Counted from the first letter of the stretch, positions 1 to 8,845 are shown. The stretch is DNA of 64,000 bases from Flammeovirga sp. SJP92 (GCF_001583495.1 NZ_LQAQ01000018.1:124001-188000); one strand, 5' to 3'. A program made the numbers and translations. Notes: a model not told the origin generated them from the letters alone.

Positions 1-420
1 ATCGTGTCTTCTACCTTGTTGTGCCCATTCTAATCCACCTAAGAATCTTTGGTTGTCATAAGAGATCATTTGACGACCTACTTTTAAACCAAACTTCTCA
101 GTGAAGTTGTACTGTGCCCATGCCTCTGAAATATTCGTTAAAGAGTTTGGATCTGTCTTATAAATCTGATTAGTAGAACCCCACACACGAACATCTTGTA
201 ATGAAATTCTCATTGTAAATTTGTCCGATTTATAGTCAAGGTTTAATCTCGATCTTTGCTCTGTGAAAAATGCCGGCTCCTGAGTATCTGTTCTTAGCTT
301 CTTAAAACCGTTTCTTAATTCAGAACGTGGTCTTATCTCTGCTGATAATTTGAACTCTTGTGCAGTAGCTTGGAATCCTACACCTAATAGCAATACGATA
401 GCGTAAATAAACTTTTTCAT
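1..420 (-). CDS. Alginate-export-type outer-membrane porin, 5' part only
   Basis: The first 140 codons are present; the gene continues beyond the left edge. The protein begins MKKFIYAIVLLLGVGFQATA, a signal peptide ending near AQ. It continues with a beta-strand-rich stretch (KLSAEIRPRSELRNGF, then RSRLNLDYKSDKFTMRISLQ) and 'SEAWAQYNFTEKFGLKVGRQ'. This is the usual start of Bacteroidota porins of the alginate-export family (Alginate_exp), a 16-18-stranded outer-membrane barrel. The frame is open from the start at 420 to base 1. A TATGTTTG -7 box lies about 60 bases upstream. The substrate cannot be read from this fragment, and other barrel porin families are possible. Confidence 0.7.
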   Translation of the reverse strand, partial: MKKFIYAIVLLLGVGFQATAQEFKLSAEIRPRSELRNGFKKLRTDTQEPAFFTEQRSRLNLDYKSDKFTMRISLQDVRVWGSTNQIYKTDPNSLTNISEAWAQYNFTEKFGLKVGRQMISYDNQRFLGGLEWAQQGRRHD

Positions 421-478
421 TAGCCTTAAGTTTGTTAAACTGATTGAAGTATTTAAGTAATTATACTTAGATTATACG

Positions 479-486
479 CAAACATA
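479..486 (-). promoter_or_regulatory. Bacteroidota -7 box for the porin gene
   Basis: The minus strand reads TATGTTTG, a full match to the Bacteroidota -7 consensus TAnnTTTG. It would place the transcription start near 472 and give a leader of about 50 nt before the ATG at 420. No clear -33 TTTG is present (TTTA at about the right distance). Confidence 0.5.
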
Positions 487-725
487 GACCGATCCTTAAA
501 GAATATAAACGGTATTTTTCATAAAAAAAGATGTTTTTTAAACAAATCAAAAACTGCATTTTAGCAGTTTATATAATTTAAAAAACTGACTTACAGATAT
601 TTAAACACATTAAGTACAACTACTTAAATAACTAAAGGGTAAAAAAAATACTACTTAATTTTATACTTATTTTTACGTAATCATCGAAAAAATACGCATT
701 TCACTACTTAAAAATGAAAACAAAA

Positions 726-755
726 AAAAACTGCTTCAAACATGAAACAGTTTTT
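726..755 (-). terminator. Rho-independent terminator of the gene at 791-1153
   Basis: AAAAACTG and CAGTTTTT pair across a short loop, with further TTC/GAA pairing inside. On the minus strand the stem runs into a T-tract, as expected just after the stop codon at 791. Confidence 0.7.
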
Positions 756-790
756 CTAAATACTTTATCTATAATTTTTCTATAATTTTT

Positions 791-1153
791 TTATAATGTC
801 GGTGTAAACTTTCTCATGGACATACGTGCGTCTTGCTGTGCTTGTCTAACCCATTTTTTGAATAATTCCATTTTTCTATTCAAATCTTCAGGTCTTTGTC
901 CAACTACTGTCTTATACACCACAAGTTCGTTGTGATTGACATCTTCAATCTGAAAGTCTTCTCTAAAACGGTAATTACTTAATAATTCTCTTATAATACT
1001 TTCCGTTCTTTCTCGACTTTCAAAAATGTTATCACTCGATACTTTAAATGCAAAAGTAGCTGCATGAGCAACTCCTTCTTTTACTTTCAAACTCCACTTG
1101 AAATCAAGTTCAAATGGAATTGTATCCAATAATGTCGAATTGAACTGATTCAT
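791..1153 (-). CDS. Hypothetical protein, 120 aa
   Basis: I do not recognise the family. The protein is soluble, with no signal peptide or membrane segment. It has a mixed N-terminal half (DFKWSLKVKEGVAHAATFAF) and a basic C-terminal helix (LNRKMELFKKWVRQAQQDAR). It has its own -7 box (TATTTTTG, 1202-1195) and its own terminator, so it is probably a monocistronic real gene. It could be a small DNA- or RNA-binding protein judging by the basic tail, but that is only an inference. Confidence 0.65.
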   Translation of the reverse strand: MNQFNSTLLDTIPFELDFKWSLKVKEGVAHAATFAFKVSSDNIFESRERTESIIRELLSNYRFREDFQIEDVNHNELVVYKTVVGQRPEDLNRKMELFKKWVRQAQQDARMSMRKFTPTL

Positions 1154-1194
1154 TTTATAAGTATTTATGGTATGTGTTTAAGGATATGGTAACA

Positions 1195-1202
1195 CAAAAA
1201 TA
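1195..1202 (-). promoter_or_regulatory. Bacteroidota -7 box for the gene at 791-1153
   Basis: The minus strand reads TATTTTTG, matching TAnnTTTG, about 42 bases before the ATG at 1153. No good -33 element is visible. Confidence 0.45.
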
Positions 1203-1413
1203 AACCATAGGAATTAAGTTCCCTAATAATTTAAACGTAAATTTCACACTTCAGTAAATATTTTAAGAAATTATATTATTTCAATACCACAAGTTCTTCT
1301 TAAAACCCTATTCATACTAAAACAATATTTTTTTCATATTGCTTTAGGGTTTTCTTTTTTGTTTTGCCCTTCTAATATTGAATAGATAGTTACTACTAAA
1401 AAGATTTACAATC

Positions 1414-2759
1414 ATGAAGACGCAACACAAATTATTAAGTTTACTTATAGGATTAATTGGGATGATACTATTCTTCGCTTTTAATCAAAAGAAGACGATT
1501 GACAACCCTAAACTGATCTATAATAAATATGCTACAGCAAAAGAGATTGGATTAATGGAAGGATTTCCAACGCCAGTTGAAAAACAAGTCAATAAAAAAA
1601 ATGCATTACTCACTCCTCCCTACAACCGCTGGTCTTATTTACATATGAGAGAAATATATCCAACAGCACCCATTAGTGCAGCTGAAAAGACTTATTCTCT
1701 AGAAAAAAACATTGACACTTCTTTTAATCACATCAAAGTATTTCATCCTGAATCAAAAGATTCTATTTCTTGGAACAGCTATTTCCAACAAACATATTCG
1801 GATGCCATTGTAGTTATTAAAGACACAAATATTGTATATGAAAAATATGACAACGGCATGCACCCTGACCAACCACATCAAATGATGTCTGTTACCAAAT
1901 CATTTGGAGGGTTACTTGGCTTGCTAGCTGTTGAAAATAAGCTGATCAAAGAAGACGACTACGTAGTCAACTACGTACCTGAGTTAAAAAAGGCAGGTGC
2001 TTTCTCAGATGCTACTTTCAGGGAAGTATTGGATATGACCAACTCAATGGATTTTGATGAAACATATGCTGACCCAACATCAGGTATTCGCCAATATGGT
2101 GCTGTAATTGGATGGACAGAAAAGGAAAAGGAATTCATTATAAAAATAACTTATATGATTATTTGCAGACTTTGCAGAAAGACCCACTTCATCAGCATGG
2201 AGAAATTTTCCATTACCAAACTCCAAAAACTGATGTGGTAAATTGGGTAACTAATAGAGTAAATAAAGCTTCTTTTCAAGATGCACTTTACCAACAACTT
2301 TGGTCTAAGTTAGGAACAGAAGGAGATACCTATGTTTTATTGGACAACAATGCTACAATTGTAGCTGGAGGTGGACTGAATGCTACACCTTACAATCTTG
2401 CACGATTTGGAATGATGATGATTAATGATGGAAAACTGAATAATAAACAGATTATCCCTCAAAATGTCATTCAAAAACTAGAGAAAGGCGGAAGCATTCA
2501 TGCATTTGACATGGGATCTGAATCCGATGGAGTTGTTTTTCCTAAAGGAGAATGGAGTTATAGAGGTCAGTGGTGGGTAAAACATACCAAAGACCAAGAA
2601 GCAATTGTCGCTATTGGAATCCATGGACAATGGATTTACTTAGACATCAATCATAAGATTGCTATCATAAAACAATCTTCACAACCATTATCCAAAGATG
2701 ATACTTTAAACGGACTTGACTTAAACGCATTTTACTCTATCGTAAATCATTTAAATTAA
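1414..2759 (+). pseudogene. Serine hydrolase (beta-lactamase class C family), frameshifted
   Basis: Two overlapping reading frames together make one about 448-aa protein of the beta-lactamase/6-aminohexanoate-dimer-hydrolase family. The first (from 1414) has an N-terminal membrane anchor (LLSLLIGLIGMILFFAF) and the S-x-x-K catalytic motif S159-V-T-K162 in 'MMSVTKSFGGLLGLLA'. It runs out of frame around 2120-2132 and ends at 2241. The second frame continues the homologous protein (KGIHYKNNLYDYLQ through GGGLNATPYNLARFGMMM) to 2759. The junction lies in the purine run GAAAAGGAAAAGGAATT and needs a -1 shift, which fits one lost base. Either the gene is broken or the base is a sequencing error, because both halves look well conserved. 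The role would be hydrolysis of a periplasmic ester or amide. Confidence 0.75.
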
Positions 2760-2853
2760 TACAGTGCTTTTAATAGCTTCTAATTACAAATTCAAAATTA
2801 ACTATGATTTATTTTTGAATTTGTACTTATTTTTAGTTTTCTATAAAAAGAAA

Positions 2854-2879
2854 GGCTCAAGAAGTAAAATTCCTGAGCC
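2854..2879. terminator. Bidirectional terminator between convergent genes
   Basis: GGCTCA pairs with TGAGCC, with additional GAA/TTC pairing toward the loop. T-rich tracts follow on both strands. It lies between the serine hydrolase (+) and the oxidoreductase (-) and can serve both. Confidence 0.75.
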
Positions 2880-2885
2880 CTATTT

Positions 2886-4046
2886 TTATATTAATTCTTT
2901 CTCTTTATGAATACCTTCACCTAACCATTCCTTAATGTGCTTTTCGGCTAAGCCAAATGATAGTGTCATACCATTACTGCCTAATCCATTGACGAGATGA
3001 ACATTTTCTTCTACTTCTGAATGAAAATAAGCTTTGCCAATTGTTTTCAGATAAGTACCATTCCAAGTTTCTTGTACTTTAAAATCCCCAAGGTCAATAA
3101 TCTCTTTCATCTGATTAATTAAAAATTCATTGATTTCATTATTATTCTTGAACTTCTCTGTACCGTATTCATGAGAATCTCCCAAAATCACATCTTTACT
3201 TGGAGTTGTTCCTATCATAAGATTAATCCCCCATTCATTAAGCAATGGTGAATCAGCACTAAGCTGTTCTTTAAGTTTACTCATTGAAGGACAAATATCA
3301 AACGAAGGATAATGCGTCAGTGAAGTGCCTGTTGCGATGGGAAGTTTAGGAAGTTTGGTTTTGTCATGTACTTTCAACTTCATCATCTGCAATGTACACA
3401 GCGTTGTATTTTGATGTTTGATTTCCTCTGGGAATAAGCTATAAATATCACTACCGGTTGACAGCAACACCTTCTTTGCAGTCAATGTTCTTGAGCTTGT
3501 AATCACTTTTCCTGTCTCCACATATAATATTGGTTCTGAAAAGAAAATGTCAACCCCTTTAAATTTAAGGTATTCTATCAGCTGAAAAATGGCTTGAAAA
3601 GGAGAAACTTGAATTTCAGTGGCACTCAAAAGTCCCTTCTCAATAGAAGATGACGACATTGAAGGAATATACTTTCCAAGTTCATCTCGATTCAAAAGTG
3701 TTGTTTCATAAGGCTGATTCTGCGTCAGCGAATGAAATTCATCTAATACATCAGCTTCTGTTTTTGAATTAGCTAAAAATAAAGAACCTCTTTTACGAGC
3801 CCATATCTTAGCTTCTTGAATCATTTCCAACCACACCTCTCTGCTTCTCAATGCAAGGTCAAAATGCTCACCGTTCTGTTGTCCGATTAGCCAGTAGAAA
3901 CCAAAATTTCTTACCGAAGCACCCATTGGTTTAGGTGTTCTTTCTATAACAGCCACTTTCAATCCTTTTTTGACGGCAGCTAAAGCATGTGATAGTCCTA
4001 CGATTCCAGCCCCTCCAACAATTAAGTCATAAGTATTACTTTTCAT
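2886..4046 (-). CDS. FAD-dependent oxidoreductase, TIGR03364-like (DAO family)
   Basis: This 386-aa protein starts with a Rossmann FAD-binding motif (DLIVGGAGIVGLSHALAA, residues about 7-24). It has the D-amino-acid-oxidase family layout, with 'GASVRNFGFYWLIGQQ' in the substrate-side segment and a C-terminal FAD-closing motif 'VHLVNGLGSNGMTLSFGLAE'. The RNFG...W.IGQ signature fits TIGR03364, a clade often found beside phosphonate genes and thought to oxidise amines such as N-alkylated aminophosphonates. No phosphonate genes are nearby, so the substrate is open. It stands alone, with a terminator directly downstream. Confidence 0.75.
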   Translation of the reverse strand: MKSNTYDLIVGGAGIVGLSHALAAVKKGLKVAVIERTPKPMGASVRNFGFYWLIGQQNGEHFDLALRSREVWLEMIQEAKIWARKRGSLFLANSKTEADVLDEFHSLTQNQPYETTLLNRDELGKYIPSMSSSSIEKGLLSATEIQVSPFQAIFQLIEYLKFKGVDIFFSEPILYVETGKVITSSRTLTAKKVLLSTGSDIYSLFPEEIKHQNTTLCTLQMMKLKVHDKTKLPKLPIATGTSLTHYPSFDICPSMSKLKEQLSADSPLLNEWGINLMIGTTPSKDVILGDSHEYGTEKFKNNNEINEFLINQMKEIIDLGDFKVQETWNGTYLKTIGKAYFHSEVEENVHLVNGLGSNGMTLSFGLAEKHIKEWLGEGIHKEKELI

Positions 4047-4308
4047 AATATTTCAGCACGTTGGGTTTCTAAACTTTTAGTACTCAATCGAAATTAGTTT
4101 ATCGTTTATAGAGTAATTTTGATTACGTACCAATTGTGCAATAATATTACAAGAAGTAAGCAACTTAGTGATGTATTAATAGTAAACTATAGATGAATTA
4201 AAGACTGTAAACCCAATTGTTATATTTCTTTTTTTACTTTTATGTTATTTAATTTCGACACTTATAAATATCCTACAATAACACATTAGTATATTACAAA
4301 TCAACAAC

Positions 4309-5844
4309 TTAATCCCCCGTCATTCCTTCTGGATTGATAAAAACAAATTGTCCACCTTCATCCCCCACTTGGAACAATACTCCAAACTGCGGTACATTAT
4401 AACTATTATTCCCCACTGCTTCATTAAAGCTATAAAACAACGAAGAGGCCGTTAAATATTTTTTCTTGTTTTCTCTCAAAGCTTTCAACAAGTATTTCAT
4501 AAAAACACTTTCATCGGGCACGGTCTTCAATGTACCGCTTGTCATACCTTTCCTACTGACTTTTTCATAAGATTGAACAATACTCCTTCCCGCATCAGAA
4601 AAGGCTGATCGTGAAGGTTTGAAAATACTTCCACCAAAACAGGCATCAGATATCAATAATGTATGTTTGGAGTGTATGGCGTCAATCTTAGTTCTGAGTC
4701 CTGAATTAGCAATCCACCCAGAATCATCTCCTTCTTCCGCATTGGAAGGCAACCAATACCCTTCTTTTACTTTATCATCATAAAATCCATGACCTGCGTA
4801 GAAAATGATCAAATTATCATTTTTGGTAATTCGGTTTCTTAATTGATTAAAGGCTTTATAAATCTGTGATCGATTGGGATCTTGAAGAAAAACGATATTC
4901 TCTGAAGCAAAACTGTATTTAGACACCAAAATATCTCTGAATAGTTTGGCATCTCTTATTGGAAATTGTAAATCTTTAATTGAGTTATGTGTGTAATTCT
5001 GAACCCCAATAATTAATGCATAATAATTTCCTTTTACATTGGTAGAAGAACCTGTTTTATCGTTAATTACTTTTAATGCCCTGGTTTCACTTTTGGTTTC
5101 TTCTTTCTTTGGTTCAGGCGGGTTTGATACTATTGTCTGCACTGATTTGTAATGCTGGGATTGAATTTCCTCTGTAGACTTTTCCTCTGTATTATTTGTT
5201 TTTGTGATGACTTCATAGACTATAAATTCATCTAAAGCAATGGAAGTTCCATCTGCAACAAAGCCTGTAAGGTCATGGTCTGAAGGGATAGGTTCTGCCT
5301 TAAAACTGAAAAAATTATCATCATTGACAAACAAGTGATATTCGTTTCCGATTTTTTCAACTGCTAGAATATTAAAATCATCATACTCTAAATAAGGATT
5401 GTCTGTCCAAGGTAAGAGATCTACCCAATAACCATTTTCAACTTTCATCACATGCACCTGTCCTTGTGCATTGAAACCCATTCTAAACCCAGAGGAAAAA
5501 TCTGGAGCTCCACCCCAAAACATATCATTAGAATTGGTTCCTTCTCCTTCTAAATAATGTACTGTGCCTTCTATTATATAATTGTCCAGTTTTGGATACC
5601 CTAACCCTGTAATCATTTTGATAGCAGGTGTTTTATTTCCATAAGACATCAAATACGCTAAACCATTATGAAACTCATAATGTACAGCATCTTCATCTTC
5701 ATAAGTATAACCAACCCAAGGATTGTTAGCGTCATTAAATTCTTCCACAAAGTATTCATTAATGGTAGAATTATAAGCATCAATCACTTGTGCATAGGAT
5801 GTTGTCACTGAAAGCAAAAATAAAAGCAGTAGTAGCAGTTTCAT
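4309..5844 (-). CDS. Exported caspase-family (C14) protease
   Basis: About 511 aa from the chosen start MKLLLLLLFLLSVTTSYAQ, a typical signal peptide. A longer frame opens at 5880, but a perfect -7 box lies at 5887-5880, so transcription must begin downstream of that ATG. The N-terminal half (about residues 25-200) looks like a concanavalin/LamG-type jelly roll, followed by a Glu/Lys-rich linker. The C-terminal half is a caspase fold: 'YYALIIGVQNYTHNSIKDL', the His motif 'LIIFYAGHGFYDD', and the Cys motif 'LLISDACFGGS'. The catalytic His-Cys dyad is therefore intact. An exported caspase with a lectin-like front suggests action on the cell surface or outside the cell, perhaps in processing or cell death. 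Confidence 0.8.
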   Translation of the reverse strand: MKLLLLLLFLLSVTTSYAQVIDAYNSTINEYFVEEFNDANNPWVGYTYEDEDAVHYEFHNGLAYLMSYGNKTPAIKMITGLGYPKLDNYIIEGTVHYLEGEGTNSNDMFWGGAPDFSSGFRMGFNAQGQVHVMKVENGYWVDLLPWTDNPYLEYDDFNILAVEKIGNEYHLFVNDDNFFSFKAEPIPSDHDLTGFVADGTSIALDEFIVYEVITKTNNTEEKSTEEIQSQHYKSVQTIVSNPPEPKKEETKSETRALKVINDKTGSSTNVKGNYYALIIGVQNYTHNSIKDLQFPIRDAKLFRDILVSKYSFASENIVFLQDPNRSQIYKAFNQLRNRITKNDNLIIFYAGHGFYDDKVKEGYWLPSNAEEGDDSGWIANSGLRTKIDAIHSKHTLLISDACFGGSIFKPSRSAFSDAGRSIVQSYEKVSRKGMTSGTLKTVPDESVFMKYLLKALRENKKKYLTASSLFYSFNEAVGNNSYNVPQFGVLFQVGDEGGQFVFINPEGMTGD

Positions 5845-5879
5845 TCTTATTTGTATTAAATTATTGAAGAGTGTTAGCA

Positions 5880-5887
5880 CAAAGTTA
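5880..5887 (-). promoter_or_regulatory. -7 box that decides the caspase gene start
   Basis: The minus strand reads TAACTTTG, a match to TAnnTTTG. Transcription should begin near 5873, downstream of the upstream in-frame ATG at 5880. The ATG at 5844 is therefore the likely start, and it also gives a proper signal peptide. Confidence 0.55.
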
Positions 5888-6010
5888 CGGATTTAAATTA
5901 TTCAATTCTAAAGTGGATACATAATCTCCTTTTCAAAACCATTACTGCTTCTTTTTCAATTACAGATTAAAGGATGAATGGAACCTTCCTTATTATTTAG
6001 TCAGTATCGA

Positions 6011-6289
6011 CTATTTCATATATTCCTCAAAATTCTCAATATATTCATCAAGATTTTCCTCTAACATGATTTTATATTGGGTCACAAAATAGTCTAATAC
6101 TTCCTCTTTTTTCTCTTTCATTTCTTCCTTTTCTGAAAAACCACAAGCTGTCACCCAAGCATTAAACCTAGCCACACTATACATCATAGAAGCACTGACT
6201 TTCCCTTTTTCTGTCTCTTGTAGTTGTGAATTAGAAAGGTTAATATGTTCATCAGCTCTTTCGTAAAATTTATCATCTGTTTTACTCAT
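6011..6289 (-). CDS. DUF3144-family small protein, 92 aa
   Basis: The sequence 'FYERADEHINLSNSQ' followed by 'GKVSASMMYSVARFNAWV' and the acidic tail 'MLEENLDEYIENFEEYMK' matches my memory of DUF3144. These are short helical proteins of unknown function, known mostly from Proteobacteria. The ATG at 6289 lies 3 bases after the upstream gene's stop codon (6293), which implies translational coupling. No signal peptide or membrane segment is seen. Confidence 0.7.
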   Translation of the reverse strand: MSKTDDKFYERADEHINLSNSQLQETEKGKVSASMMYSVARFNAWVTACGFSEKEEMKEKKEEVLDYFVTQYKIMLEENLDEYIENFEEYMK

Positions 6290-6292
6290 CGT

Positions 6293-6940
6293 TTATTTTA
6301 TTAAAGTGTAAGGTTCCCAATCTACCGTTTCTACATTAATGTAGTCTGAGAAAGATATGTAGTCTTTTTCAGATTCTAATATTGCACAAGGTAAAAAGTC
6401 TTGTATACTTTCTGAAGAAGAGTTATCAATACTTTTACTCCAAAAAGAACGAACATTATAGAATATTGCTTTGCACTTGAGTAAGTGATATACTTGCTCT
6501 ACAATTTCACTCACTTTATCTTCTCCAAATTGCTGAAAAAACACTTTATTGAAACTTAATTGAGTACCACTCCCTACTGCTTTCATATGATAGGAATCAT
6601 GAATGATAAGACTAACTGAAGGAGTAGTATGGTTTTTATGACAATATTTGATGCTTGGAATAAATGATTTTAAAGAGGAAATATAAAAATCTTGTCTTTC
6701 CTCAAATAGTTTTGCCTTTATTTTCTCTAAAGCTTTATCATTCATACTCATATCTCCAAACTTAATGTTCTTAGCATCTGCAATCACATTTAGTTTCAAA
6801 CTATTTCTACCTTCAATATTTTGTATTAATGGAACTATGAATTGGAATAATTGATCCCAATCTGATGGTTTGCTTAAGATCTCATTTAATGACAAGTCAG
6901 AGTACATCAAATAATTAATATGTTTGTCTGAAATATGCAT
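6293..6940 (-). CDS. Hypothetical cytoplasmic protein, 215 aa
   Basis: I do not recognise this family. The protein is soluble, with no signal peptide. Its middle carries a possible histidine cluster ('YCHKNHTTPSVSLIIHDSYHMKAVG') and the C-terminal third is rich in aromatic and acidic residues. It is the first gene of a two-gene unit with the DUF3144 protein (3-base spacing), so the two products may act together. Function is unknown. Confidence 0.6.
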   Translation of the reverse strand: MHISDKHINYLMYSDLSLNEILSKPSDWDQLFQFIVPLIQNIEGRNSLKLNVIADAKNIKFGDMSMNDKALEKIKAKLFEERQDFYISSLKSFIPSIKYCHKNHTTPSVSLIIHDSYHMKAVGSGTQLSFNKVFFQQFGEDKVSEIVEQVYHLLKCKAIFYNVRSFWSKSIDNSSSESIQDFLPCAILESEKDYISFSDYINVETVDWEPYTLIK

Positions 6941-6996
6941 ACGTTCTCTGTTTATATAGTTTGCTAATCATAATATGAATCATCAATTATAAAAAA

Positions 6997-7034
6997 ATGA
7001 CACAACAATTTAATTTTTTAAATCATTGTGTCAT
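6997..7034 (-). terminator. Terminator of the siroheme synthase gene
   Basis: ATGACACAA pairs with TTGTGTCAT, with further A/T pairing inside. The minus strand ends in a run of seven Ts. It directly follows the stop codon at 7042. Confidence 0.75.
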
Positions 7035-7041
7035 CTCTGTT

Positions 7042-7620
7042 TTATTCTTTTTTATCAAAAACTTGCTGGGTGATATCGTTTAGCTTTTTCACTTTAAAAG
7101 CAAAATCACCTTTCAGTTTATCTCGGATCGTTCTAAGGTTATCCAATAATTGTTGTGTTTCATTTGGAAGAGCATCTTCTAAAAACTCTCTCATTCTTTT
7201 CGCTAAAGTTGGAGATTTACCATTCGTGGAAATACCAATTTTCAAATCTCCTCTTGTTACTACTGATCCTAAATAGAAATCACATAAATCTGGCGTATCT
7301 GCTACATTGACCAACATTTTTCTTTTGTTGGCTTCCTTTTGAATCTCAACATGCAAACCGTAATCATCCGTAGCCAATAAAGCGATATGATGAGGATCTA
7401 AATCTGAAAACTCAAATGCTTTCTTATGCAATGTCACATTAGGAAAATCTTTGGCTAAATCCAATAACGCTTCTCCAAAGTCAATAGAAACTACCGATAC
7501 TACAGCGTTAGGGCTGTTTTTCAATATGGCCTCTAATTTTTCATGTCCTACATTACCACCTCCTACTATAAGTGTAGAGATTTCTGACATCTTTATAAAT
7601 ATGGGAAACATATGATTCAT
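7042..7620 (-). CDS. Precorrin-2 dehydrogenase / sirohydrochlorin ferrochelatase (Met8/CysG N-terminal type)
   Basis: This enzyme oxidises precorrin-2 with NAD and inserts iron to give siroheme. The 192-aa protein starts 'MNHMFPIFIKMSEISTLIVG', then GGGNVGHEKL, the NAD-binding glycine motif of this family. It continues through 'ATDDYGLHVEIQKEANKRKM', 'VNVADTPDLCDFYLGSVVTR' and 'LKIGISTNGKSPTLAKRMRE', all hallmarks of the CysG N-terminal domain. It is stand-alone rather than fused to CobA, which is separate at 7988-8764. Siroheme is the cofactor of the sulfite/nitrite reductase at 8846-10963. A terminator lies between this gene and cobA, so it has its own promoter. Confidence 0.88.
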   Translation of the reverse strand: MNHMFPIFIKMSEISTLIVGGGNVGHEKLEAILKNSPNAVVSVVSIDFGEALLDLAKDFPNVTLHKKAFEFSDLDPHHIALLATDDYGLHVEIQKEANKRKMLVNVADTPDLCDFYLGSVVTRGDLKIGISTNGKSPTLAKRMREFLEDALPNETQQLLDNLRTIRDKLKGDFAFKVKKLNDITQQVFDKKE

Positions 7621-7987
7621 AATAGGAAGTATTTTAGTTTTAAAAATCTTATGGTCTATAAAACAAATATTGAGCTACTAGTGTTTTAAAATTCATTTTA
7701 AAAATTAGCCGTAATCACTTCAACACAGAAATATTGATTGTATGAAGTATAAAATCTTTTACAATTAAAGTTATAAAAGATCCCAATATTCTTTGCTCAT
7801 AATTGCTGACATGACGTCAATCAAAATGTAAAAATAAAAAAAGCAGGAAACAATATCCTGCTCTCTTATTAAATAAAATGAGTCAAAACCATCAGCGGTA
7901 CGCAACGACACTGTTGAACCACTAACCGATGCATGCCTCTAATTGATAAATTAAAACACACAACGCCACGTACGCACTGATCGTTTA
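7621..7987. other. Intergenic region between siroheme synthase and cobA
   Basis: The gap contains the cobA terminator at 7843-7861 and presumably the promoter of the gene at 7620. Bases 7888-7950 are less AT-rich than their surroundings but show no ORF or clear fold. Confidence 0.5.
7843..7861 (-). terminator. Terminator of the sir-cobA operon
   Basis: GCAGGA pairs with TCCTGC. On the minus strand the stem is followed by a run of Ts. It lies about 126 bases past the cobA stop codon. Confidence 0.75.
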
Positions 7988-8764
7988 TTATGCATTGACT
8001 GTAGCGTTTACCACTACATCTGAAAGTCTATTTGGATATTTGGCGTGATGCCTAACCACATCACCTACCACAATTACTGCAGGAGACCCTAAATTGTCTC
8101 TTCTCATAATATCAGCGATATCATGAACATGACCTATACCTATTCTCTCTTCAGGAGTGGAAGCATTTTGGATAATGGCTACAGGTGTATTTTCTTTCCC
8201 TGCCGTCTTAAAACTATCCATGATCTGATCGATCTTTTTAGTACCCATCAAGATGATTACTGTTGCTGAAGATTGAGCAGCTAATGCAATATCTTTAGAA
8301 ACATCACCTTCTTTTGTTGTTCCAGTGATTACCCAAAAGCTTTGACTGTCTCCTCTTCTTGTTACAGGAATCCCTTGTAATGCAGGTGCAGCTACTGAAC
8401 TACTAATCCCTGGAACTAAATTAACTCTGATACCATGTTTCTGTGCATAAAGCATTTCTTCGTGCCCTCTACCAAAAACATAAGGATCTCCTCCTTTTAA
8501 ACGAACAACGTGACCTCCGCCCATCGCATGAGATACAATCAGACGATTGATTTCTTCTTGCTTGAAAGAATGCTGATCTACTCTTTTACCAACATATACT
8601 TTCTTTGCTTGGGGTGCATATTCCAAGAGTTCCTCTGAGACCAAAGCATCATACAAAACCACATCTGCTCTTCTTAGTGCCTTCATCCCTTTTACCGTAA
8701 TCAAATCCGGATCTCCAATCCCTGCCCCAACAAGGGTCAATTCTGGTTGTATAGTCTTTGTCAT
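7988..8764 (-). CDS. cobA: Uroporphyrinogen-III C-methyltransferase
   Basis: CobA adds two SAM-derived methyl groups to uroporphyrinogen III, giving precorrin-2 for siroheme. The protein shows 'LTLVGAGIGDPDLITVKGMK', 'DVVLYDALVS', 'VVRLKGGDPYVFGRGHEE', 'VPGISSSVAAPA' and 'IPVTRRG', all standard for the family. I choose MTKTIQPELTLVGAG at 8764 as start. A longer frame opens at 8827, but that stretch contains an intercistronic hairpin (8805-8834). cobA follows the sulfite reductase gene in one operon, so cofactor and apoenzyme are made together. Confidence 0.9.
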   Translation of the reverse strand: MTKTIQPELTLVGAGIGDPDLITVKGMKALRRADVVLYDALVSEELLEYAPQAKKVYVGKRVDQHSFKQEEINRLIVSHAMGGGHVVRLKGGDPYVFGRGHEEMLYAQKHGIRVNLVPGISSSVAAPALQGIPVTRRGDSQSFWVITGTTKEGDVSKDIALAAQSSATVIILMGTKKIDQIMDSFKTAGKENTPVAIIQNASTPEERIGIGHVHDIADIMRRDNLGSPAVIVVGDVVRHHAKYPNRLSDVVVNATVNA

Positions 8765-8804
8765 AGTGATTCGCTTGGTGTTCGTTTGTTGATAGATTAA
8801 ATGT

Positions 8805-8834
8805 CCCCCGACTGACATTAAAGTCAATCAGGGG
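8805..8834 (-). repeat. Intercistronic RNA stem-loop between sir and cobA
   Basis: In the mRNA (minus) sense a 12-bp stem forms (CCCCUGAUUGAC with GUCAGUCGGGGG) using two G.U wobbles. On the plus strand those positions would be A/C-type mismatches, so the structure suits RNA of this operon. There is no T-tract, so it is more likely a processing or stability element than a terminator. Confidence 0.6.
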
Positions 8835-8845
8835 TATAGTAGTAT

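Larger units (their letters stand above)
421..790. other. Intergenic region between porin and small unknown gene
   Basis: This 370-base AT-rich gap holds the porin promoter box near 480 and the terminator of the next gene at 726-755. Nothing else recognisable is seen between about 490 and 720. Confidence 0.6.

Noticed and set aside
2112-2141. Programmed -1 frameshifting as explanation for the split serine hydrolase
   Set aside because: No X-XXY-YYZ slippery heptamer in the correct frame and no downstream pseudoknot is evident; a plain one-base deletion or read error is simpler.
5845-5880. Upstream ATG of the caspase gene
   Set aside because: It coincides with the -7 promoter box, so it cannot be on the transcript, and it would bury the signal peptide.
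8765-8827. Longer N-terminus for CobA
   Set aside because: The extension is encoded across an intercistronic stem-loop and has no similarity to the family.
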